Source: Cohnella sp. OV330 (GTDB lineage Bacteria; Bacillota; Bacilli; Paenibacillales; Paenibacillaceae). Taken from it: a stretch of 64,000 nucleotides of DNA. A program made the translations under genes and the position numbers. Positions 57,411-64,000 of this stretch are shown in pieces. Position 1 is the first letter of the stretch. Each line of letters begins with the position of its first letter. The notes beneath the pieces were generated by a model that searched no databases, was not told the origin of the DNA, and worked only from the letters and a program-made list of their open reading frames with translations. The stretch spans positions 55,528-119,527 of the forward strand of contig NZ_FOKE01000016.1 of the NCBI RefSeq assembly GCF_900112065.1, written 5' to 3'.

Positions 57411-57570
57411 GGATGTACGACCTTCCTTCGTGTTCAGCCTTCTAAACCAATCGGGGCGGCCTCGCGGCCGGCGGTATGCCGGGGCGAGACCGCCCGAATC
57501 TGTGGCTTGCCGCAGCGAATCGCGTCCGCCGGTTCAAGCGATGAGCCGCCCGAAAAGGCGGCAGCGGCGA

Positions 57571-58452
<882 letters not shown>

Positions 58453-58538
58453 TTTACCCACGCCTCCAATACATTCTAAGCATTTATTTTACAGGAATGG
58501 CCAAGGATAGACAACCCGTACGGTCGGGATTCTGCCGA

Positions 58539-59882
58539 TCAAAACAGATTGACGATCCCCTTGAATAGACCGCTGAAAAATGCGCCGATCGCCCGCAGCA
58601 TGAGCTTGAACCAGCCGGCCTTGTTCACGTCCTCGGTCGCGACCAGATCGACGGTGACCGACTTGTCTTCCTGCGTGACGGGATCCTTGTATGTGTAGGT
58701 GGCCTTACCCACCTTATCCCCTTGCTTCAACGGCGCGACCAGCGGATCGCTCGTCGGCACGACTTCCTTGAGCTGCGCTTCGACCTTGCTCGTCTTCGGC
58801 AGCATGACGGTGACATCCTGTCCGGTGACGACTTGTACCGTCTTCTTGCCGCCTTTCTTAACCTTCAGCGTTTCGTGCTCGGCGATCGCTGTCTTGGGCT
58901 GCACGAGCGTTTTCTTCTCGAAGCTGCCGAAGCCATAGTCGAACAGCTTGGCCGTCTCGAGGAATCGCTTGCCGTCGTTCGAATTGCCCGGTACGCCCAT
59001 GACGACCGCGATCAGACGCGTGCCGTTCTGAAGCGCCGTGCCGGTGAAGCAGTTGCCCGCATTGGAAGTATGACCCGTTTTCAGGCCGTCAACGCCAGGG
59101 TAGGCGAATTTCTTGAAATTCTGCACGTTCTTGTTCGATTCGAGCATCCAGTCCCAGTTGATCATCGGCTGCTCATCGCGCTCGCGGAACTTGTAGGATT
59201 GAATCTTGGAGTACTCCAGAAACTCCGGGTAATCCTTCAATATATGGTAAGCCAACAGCGCCGAATCGTGCGCTGACATCACCGTCTCGCCTTCGATCGA
59301 CGTCGGGCGATAAGCCTCCGGCATATCCGCGCGGTCAAGACCCGTCGAGTTGATAAAATGCGAGTCGTTCATGCCAAGCTGCTTCGCCGTCTCGTTCATG
59401 AGCTTAGCGAACGCTTCTTCTGAGCCGCCGACCGTCTCGGCCAGCTGCGCCGTGGCGTCATTCGCGGAACCGACGGCCATCGCGATGTACAGCTCTCTTA
59501 CCGTATGCTTGTCGCCTACGGCCAGGAACACCCGGCTGCCGATCTGCTTGGCCGCATTCTCTTGAACGGTGATCTCCTGGTCCCAGCTGATCTTGCCGTC
59601 CTGAATGGCCTTAAAAACGAGATACTCCGTCATCATCTTAGTCATGCTGGCAGGCGGCAACGCTTCGTCCGCATTGTTCTGGTACAGCACTTGGCCGGTA
59701 TCCGCGTCCATCAAGAAGGCTGACTTTACATTTAATTGAAGACCGCTGATATCGTTCGAGGCGGCCGAAGAGCGCGGCAGCAGCATCGCTTGCAGCAAGG
59801 CGGCTAGAAGTAGGATGGCTAGAAGCTTAAACATGACAGCGCGGGATTGCTTCGCATAGCGAACATAAGCTTGATTCAACAC
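58539..59882 (-). CDS. dacA: D-alanyl-D-alanine carboxypeptidase (PBP5/DacA)
   Basis: A 447-residue low-molecular-weight penicillin-binding protein that trims peptidoglycan stem peptides. GTG 59882 follows GGAG by 6 nt. After a basic lead and a signal peptide (LAILLLAALLQAMLLPRSSA), the catalytic domain has Ser79 and Lys82 in PASMTKMMTEY, the S-x-N motif in AVGSANDATAQ and KTG in GLKTGHTSNAGNC. A PBP5 C-terminal beta domain follows, and the last 25 residues form an amphipathic membrane anchor (LMLRAIGAFFSGLFKGIVNL). It sits between guaB and pdxS as in Bacillus. Confidence 0.96.
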   Translation of the reverse strand: MLNQAYVRYAKQSRAVMFKLLAILLLAALLQAMLLPRSSAASNDISGLQLNVKSAFLMDADTGQVLYQNNADEALPPASMTKMMTEYLVFKAIQDGKISWDQEITVQENAAKQIGSRVFLAVGDKHTVRELYIAMAVGSANDATAQLAETVGGSEEAFAKLMNETAKQLGMNDSHFINSTGLDRADMPEAYRPTSIEGETVMSAHDSALLAYHILKDYPEFLEYSKIQSYKFRERDEQPMINWDWMLESNKNVQNFKKFAYPGVDGLKTGHTSNAGNCFTGTALQNGTRLIAVVMGVPGNSNDGKRFLETAKLFDYGFGSFEKKTLVQPKTAIAEHETLKVKKGGKKTVQVVTGQDVTVMLPKTSKVEAQLKEVVPTSDPLVAPLKQGDKVGKATYTYKDPVTQEDKSVTVDLVATEDVNKAGWFKLMLRAIGAFFSGLFKGIVNLF

Positions 59883-59964
59883 GCGACTCTCCTTTTTTCC
59901 TAACTTATTTATGAGTCGGACGAGGCCGTGAACTCCGTCTGTTATTGTAACATACCGCATCCAA

Positions 59965-60004
59965 AGGCAAAAGCCGCAAGGCGACGTTCGCTCGCCCTGC
60001 GGCT
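59965..60004 (-). terminator. Terminator of guaB
   Basis: Minus-strand AGCCGCA-GGCGA/TCGCC-TGCGGCT, then TTTTGCCTTTGG. Confidence 0.85.
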
Positions 60005-60034
60005 CTTCATTTTCGATCGTTTGCGGAATGCCGT

Positions 60035-61498
60035 TTACATCGAATAGTTCGGCGCTTCCTTCGTGATCTGCACGTCGTGCGGATGGCTCTCACGCAAGCC
60101 GGCGCCCGTGATGCGGACAAACTCGGTATCGTTCTTCAGCTCATCCAGCGTCGCCGTTCCGCAATACCCCATGCCGGAGCGCAGGCCGCCGAGCAACTGG
60201 TGCAGCGTGTCGCGCAGCGGCCCCTTGTAAGGCAAGCGGCCTTCGATGCCTTCCGGCACCAGCTTGGAGTCGTCCTCTTGGAAGTAACGGTCCTTGGACC
60301 CTTCCTTCATCGCGCCGATCGAGCCCATGCCCCGGTAAGACTTGTACCGGCGGCCTTGGTAAATCTCCGACTCGCCCGGGCTTTCTTCGGTGCCGGCGAA
60401 CAGACTGCCGAGCATGACCGCGCTCGCGCCCGCCGCGATGGCCTTCGTGATCTCGCCCGAATACTTGATGCCCCCGTCCGCGATGATCGGGACATTGTAC
60501 TCGCGAGCGACAGTCGCGCAATCGTAGATGGCCGTGATCTGCGGCACCCCGATACCCGCGATCACGCGCGTCGTGCAGATCGAGCCCGGCCCGATGCCGA
60601 CTTTGACGACCGAAGCGCCGGCTTCGATCAGGTCCCGCGTCGCTTCGCCCGTCGCCACGTTGCCGGCTACGATCGTCAGCTCTGGGAACCGCTCGCGCAG
60701 CTTGCGGACCATGGTAACGATATCGATGTGGTGACCGTGCGCCGAATCGACGACGAGCACGTCGACGCTAGACTTCACCAGCGCGTCAGCGCGTTCGAAC
60801 GTATCTTTGGACACGCCGACGGCTGCCCCAGCCAGCAGCCGGCCGTGCTTGTCTTTAGCCGCGTTCGGGAACTGGATCGCCTTCTCGATATCCTTAATCG
60901 TGATGAGACCCTTCAGCGTGTTGGAGTCGTCCACGAGCGGCAGCTTCTCGATCTTGTGCTTCTGAAGCAGCAGCTCCGCCTCTTGCAGCGTCGTGCCTAC
61001 CGGCGCGGTCACCAGATTCTCGCTGGTCATCACGTCTTTGATCTTGATGGAGTAGTCATGAACGAAGCGCAGGTCGCGGTTCGTCAAGATGCCGACCAGC
61101 TTGCCGCCGTCGTCCGTGATCGGTACGCCGGAGATCCGGTACTTGCCCATCAGCTCCTCGGCATCGTAGACATGGTGCTCCGGCGTGAGCGAGAACGGAT
61201 TCGTGATGACCCCGCTCTCCGAGCGCTTGACGCGGTCGACTTCCTCGGCTTGCTGGGCGACGGACATGTTCTTATGAATGATGCCGATGCCGCCTTCGCG
61301 AGCGATGGCGATCGCCAGAGCCGACTCCGTGACCGTGTCCATTCCGGCGCTGATCAACGGAATATTCAGCTTCACGGAAGGGCTGAGCGCCGTCTGGACG
61401 CTGACGTCCCTCGGCAGGATCGACGACTTGCGCGGGATGAGCAGGACATCGTCGAACGTCAAGCCTTCCTTGGCGAATTTATTTTGCCACACGAACAT
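60035..61498 (-). CDS. guaB: Inosine-5'-monophosphate dehydrogenase
   Basis: The 487-residue NAD-dependent enzyme that oxidises IMP to XMP, the committed step to GMP. The barrel starts LTFDDVLLIPRKSSILPRDV. Two CBS domains fill about 95-210 (ITNPFSLTPEHHVYDAEELM onward). The catalytic Cys is in GIGPGSICTTRVIAGIGVPQ, and the flap has the Arg-Tyr region YFQEDDSKLVPEGIEGRLPY. AAGGAGG lies 4 nt before the ATG. No purine riboswitch is seen in the leader. Confidence 0.97.
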   Translation of the reverse strand: MFVWQNKFAKEGLTFDDVLLIPRKSSILPRDVSVQTALSPSVKLNIPLISAGMDTVTESALAIAIAREGGIGIIHKNMSVAQQAEEVDRVKRSESGVITNPFSLTPEHHVYDAEELMGKYRISGVPITDDGGKLVGILTNRDLRFVHDYSIKIKDVMTSENLVTAPVGTTLQEAELLLQKHKIEKLPLVDDSNTLKGLITIKDIEKAIQFPNAAKDKHGRLLAGAAVGVSKDTFERADALVKSSVDVLVVDSAHGHHIDIVTMVRKLRERFPELTIVAGNVATGEATRDLIEAGASVVKVGIGPGSICTTRVIAGIGVPQITAIYDCATVAREYNVPIIADGGIKYSGEITKAIAAGASAVMLGSLFAGTEESPGESEIYQGRRYKSYRGMGSIGAMKEGSKDRYFQEDDSKLVPEGIEGRLPYKGPLRDTLHQLLGGLRSGMGYCGTATLDELKNDTEFVRITGAGLRESHPHDVQITKEAPNYSM

Positions 61499-61629
61499 TT
61501 TCCTCCTTTGGAAATGCGTTTTTTTTGGATTTTCCGAATTGAATTATAGGCAATCTTAGCAGAGGCACTAGGGGCTGTCAAGGCGCACTAGATGCCGTAT
61601 CTGGCAGTCTCTAGATTAACGCCGGACCG

Positions 61630-62370
61630 TTACTCCCGGTGCGCTTGCGATGCCGCCGATTGCTTGCTGAGACGTGCTTCGAATCCATCCAGCAGCACGC
61701 TGAGACCAAAGTCGAACTCGCTGTCCCAATCTACGGATGTCGTATATTTGGCGAGCCCAATCAGATACGGATAGCGTTCTTGCGACAGCGACTCGAACTT
61801 TTCTTGCTGACGCCGCCCATGCTCATTCTGGCTCAAGGCGGCCTCTTTCGCTTGTGAAAGCAAGCGGCTTTCCTCTTCGACATAGCCGTAAATATAACTT
61901 TTAAGCATCGATGCCAGCCAAGGCGTTTGTGCGCCCGCAAATCCCGCCTTAATCAAGGTTCGATATAGAAACTCGATGTGCGCGAGCCGGCCGGGACTCG
62001 CCGCGAACGTAGCATTCATAATCGGCACGGCGTCAGGGTACCGGCGGAGCGCCAGCCGGAAATGCCCGGCCCATTCTTTCAGCTGTTCCCGCCAGGAGCG
62101 CGATTCGTCCGGCATCGGTATGTCGACGCTAATGCGTTCCGCCAGCCAGTGCAGGAGCTGCTCCTTGTCCTTGACGTGATAATACAAAGCCGGCGCCTTC
62201 ACGCCAAGCACATCCGCGATCTTGCGCATGCTCAGACTATCCAGCCCGCCGTCCCGCAGCATGCCCAAGACCACGTTCTCGATGCGGGTCCGGTCGAGCG
62301 GCGTATGAAGCGCGTCGTTTCCTACTGGACCCGACTCCGATGTCGGAGGTCGGACTCGCCTTCTCGCCAT
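61630..62370 (-). CDS. TetR/AcrR-family regulator with TetR_C domain
   Basis: A 246-residue regulator. A basic N-terminal lead of about 20 residues precedes the HTH IENVVLGMLRDGGLDSLSMR and VLGVKAPALYYHVKDKEQLL, with the Y-Y-H-V recognition end typical of the TetR subgroup. The effector domain follows, with a helix WREQLKEWAGHFRLALRRYP. TCGGAGG lies 6 nt before the ATG. It is divergent from the gene at 62474 and shares its 103-nt promoter region, so that gene is the probable target. Confidence 0.92.
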   Translation of the reverse strand: MARRRVRPPTSESGPVGNDALHTPLDRTRIENVVLGMLRDGGLDSLSMRKIADVLGVKAPALYYHVKDKEQLLHWLAERISVDIPMPDESRSWREQLKEWAGHFRLALRRYPDAVPIMNATFAASPGRLAHIEFLYRTLIKAGFAGAQTPWLASMLKSYIYGYVEEESRLLSQAKEAALSQNEHGRRQQEKFESLSQERYPYLIGLAKYTTSVDWDSEFDFGLSVLLDGFEARLSKQSAASQAHRE

Positions 62371-62389
62371 AGTTAACCTCCGATTTGTT

Positions 62390-62452
62390 TTGACAATTAT
62401 AGCACATTGGTTTATTGTAACAGTGTTAAATTATAATTTATCAGTGTTAAAT
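62390..62452 (+). promoter_or_regulatory. Promoter of the gene at 62474 with direct repeats
   Basis: Perfect TTGACA (62390-62395), 17-bp spacer, TATTGT (62413-62418), followed by two CAGTGTTAAAT copies (62421-62431 and 62442-62452, 21 bp apart) that are candidates for the TetR-family operator. Confidence 0.75.
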
Positions 62453-62473
62453 AAAGAAAAGGAGTTGTTAGGT

Positions 62474-63163
62474 ATGATGAAGAATGAGCATCCGATCCAA
62501 TCGCTTGCGGAAGCACTTCAAGAGATTTTAAACATCAGCTGGAAAGAGGTATGGATTCAGGGGGAGCAAGAATTAACAAGTTTGTTCGAACAACACGGAG
62601 ACCGCGCCTACGGATTCTGGATCCATAAGTTTATGGCACCCGTATGCGAACGAATCGTACAGGAAGGCTATGATGTTAAATCCGGATTTAATCTGAAGAA
62701 CTCCATCGAAAGGTGGGGACCTCCGGAGGAACGGGAGAGATGCGCTTGGTATGTCGTAAGCGATAAGGAGGGACTGTCTCTATGTACGTTGGTTTTGCAG
62801 GTTTATCACTCTCATGCCGCTTTTCATATCCCTCGGCCTCCGCGGCTTTTCACGCTGGAAGCTACAGACCGGCAAGATATTATTCAAGCGCTCTCCCAGG
62901 CTTCCGTTCGCGTCCGCTGGGATCTTCCCCAACAACGCCTGCCGGATGCGCCTTCAAACCGTGAAGGAATCGCGAACAGCTGGGAATACGCAACCGACGT
63001 AACGGTCCGCGATTGTCTGGCGCCCGGCCGAGACGCCTCCCTGTCCAACTGGTATCTGGACGAATCGTTTTCCCATTGGGGAAGGCATGGCTGGGAGCTC
63101 GTGAATATCATCAACGTAGATAGCGGCACTGTTGCGTTTTTTAAGAGACCCTCAAGCGCCTAA
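62474..63163 (+). CDS. Uncharacterised protein, possible DUF4177-like C-terminus
   Basis: A 229-residue soluble protein. AAAAGGAG lies about 11 nt before ATG 62474. The N-terminal 110 residues are helical (SLAEALQEILNISWKEVWIQ). The middle has PRPPRLFTLEATDRQDIIQA. The end HWGRHGWELVNIINVDSGTV-AFFKRP resembles the W-E-L-V core of small DUF4177-type domains. No catalytic motif is seen. It is transcribed from a good promoter divergent from the TetR gene and is probably repressed by it. Confidence 0.75.
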   Translation: MMKNEHPIQSLAEALQEILNISWKEVWIQGEQELTSLFEQHGDRAYGFWIHKFMAPVCERIVQEGYDVKSGFNLKNSIERWGPPEERERCAWYVVSDKEGLSLCTLVLQVYHSHAAFHIPRPPRLFTLEATDRQDIIQALSQASVRVRWDLPQQRLPDAPSNREGIANSWEYATDVTVRDCLAPGRDASLSNWYLDESFSHWGRHGWELVNIINVDSGTVAFFKRPSSA

Positions 63164-63183
63164 GCCTTCGAAATTCCGTTCTG

Positions 63184-63399
63184 TTATTCCGTCGCTTCTG
63201 CGCTTGCCGACCCGTCCTCGCTCTGATCGTCAGCCCCATCCCTCGACCCGTCGTGATCCGCGAGCGCAGCGATGCTCCACATCCATTGTTCCGTCTGCAG
63301 CTTTGCGCTGGACGTCGAAGCCTGCGCGCCGTTACCCCAAAACGCGCCTCCGATGCTTATAGCGAGCGCAAGCGTACTAGCCGCAATGATCTTGGACAT
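63184..63399 (-). CDS. Small secreted protein, unknown function
   Basis: A 71-residue protein with a signal peptide (IIAASTLALAISIGGAFWG, cleavage near GAQAS) and a short acidic mature part (WSIAALADHDGSRDGADDQS). AAGGCGG lies 7-8 nt upstream. It is convergent with the 62474 gene and downstream of the rRNA operon. It might be a short regulatory peptide, but nothing in the sequence shows this. Confidence 0.5.
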   Translation of the reverse strand: MSKIIAASTLALAISIGGAFWGNGAQASTSSAKLQTEQWMWSIAALADHDGSRDGADDQSEDGSASAEATE

Positions 63400-63612
63400 C
63401 TGATGTTCCGCCTTTCCATGATTCTTATTTATCGTTATGTCCTTATTTTAACCCTGGTTTTTGAACTGAATATGAAATCCGGCTTAAGGATTACTGAATT
63501 ATAACGATTAAAACTAAAGTTTCTGTACTCTTTTACCCGCGCGTATGCCGAATTATAACTGGCTTTGCGGACTATCTTTCTGTTATTTCGCCTAAATTGC
63601 AAAAACCAACGA

Positions 63613-63640
63613 AAAAACCACCTTCCGAAGAAGGTGGTTC
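63613..63640 (-). terminator. Terminator of the rRNA operon
   Basis: Perfect 10-bp stem AACCACCTTC/GAAGGTGGTT, loop TTCG, then TTTTCG on the minus strand. Confidence 0.92.
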
Positions 63641-63658
63641 TCTTTTTACTGCATTTAG

Positions 63659-63775
63659 CCTGGCGACGTCCTACTCTCCCAGGACCCTGCGGTCCAAGTA
63701 CCATTGGCGCTGGAGGGCTTAACGGTCGTGTTCGAGATGGGTACGCGTGGGACCCCTCCGCCATTACCGCCAGAC
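63659..63775 (-). rRNA. 5S ribosomal RNA
   Basis: Minus-strand sequence with the conserved core CCCATCTCGAACACGACCGT, GTTAAGCCCTCCAGCGCC and the end GGGAGAGTAGGACGTCGCCA, about 117 nt. It lies between the 3' end of 23S rRNA and the operon terminator. Confidence 0.95.
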
Positions 63776-63911
63776 CTACTGTTTGGCATTTGCCAACCAG
63801 CTTTGCAGCTTACAGAGCTTGCGCCCTGAAAACCGGATGCGAAACGAACCTGCGCTAGAAATTCTCTTGCCTGTGCGGCTTGGCCGTTGGTCTGCTTTGA
63901 AAAGCAAACCG

Positions 63912-64000
63912 TAGGATAAGCCCTCGACCGATTAGTACTCGTCAGCTACACCCATTACTGAGCTTACACCCCGAGCCTATCAACCTCGTGTTCTCCAAGG
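63912..64000 (-). rRNA. 23S ribosomal RNA, 3' end only
   Basis: Minus-strand GAGTACTAATCGGTCGAGGG near the end is the conserved 3' terminus of bacillar 23S rRNA. The rest lies beyond the window. Confidence 0.95.

Noticed and set aside
60077..61549. Plus-strand open frame opposite guaB
   Set aside because: Antisense to a housekeeping gene with full motif support.

Overview
The window reads as chromosome of a high-GC, spore-forming member of the Bacillota, most like Paenibacillaceae (Cohnella/Paenibacillus type). The evidence is a SspP spore protein, two YesM/YesN-type two-component systems paired with carbohydrate ABC importers, very large secreted modular polysaccharide enzymes, and the order rRNA - guaB - dacA - pdxS - pdxT - serS - tRNA-Ser, which in Bacillus lies close to the replication origin. 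The genus is an inference; no 16S sequence is present.

Layout. 1-14.1 kb (minus strand): a glycan-use locus with a cut-off AraC regulator, an MDR dehydrogenase, a 1606-residue GH39-like modular hydrolase, a lipoprotein binding protein, two LplB/LplC-type permeases, a YesM-type kinase, a YesN-type regulator and a phytanoyl-CoA dioxygenase-like enzyme. 14.2-30.4 kb: mixed housekeeping and accessory genes: AraC and LacI regulators, tRNA-Arg, small lipoprotein and secreted proteins, an ArsB/NhaD-type transporter, a secreted beta-helix protein, phosphatases, a GNAT enzyme, DinB and cupin proteins, an L,D-transpeptidase, a GntR/DUF1648 pair and tRNA-Pro. 30.9-35.6 kb (minus): a GntR-kinase-DgaF-DgaE-metallohydrolase operon that looks like amino-sugar-acid catabolism. 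35.7-42.6 kb (plus, divergent): a second YesM/YesN pair with a sugar ABC importer, plausibly feeding that operon. 42.7-47.2 kb: an MFS exporter, a lipoprotein, a YitT-family protein and a spore-protein cluster with sspP.

47.6-55.35 kb is an AT-rich integrated element bounded by a perfect 67-bp direct repeat of the 3' part of tRNA-Ser(UGA). It carries a tyrosine integrase, four small excisionase-like HTH proteins, a probable replication initiator beside iteron-like repeats, a serine recombinase, a 33-residue membrane peptide, and an OLD-family ATPase/TOPRIM nuclease as likely anti-phage cargo. 55.4-64 kb (minus): serS, pdxT, pdxS, dacA, guaB, a TetR regulator with a divergent gene, a small secreted protein, 5S rRNA and the 3' end of 23S rRNA.

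The signals most worth following are the tRNA-Ser element with its OLD cargo and small-peptide cassette; an 82-bp promoter module shared without gaps by the importer operon and the GH39 gene; the unusual Dga-type operon with its own kinase and deacetylase; and three unrelated intergenic arrays of hairpins spaced about 50 bp apart.
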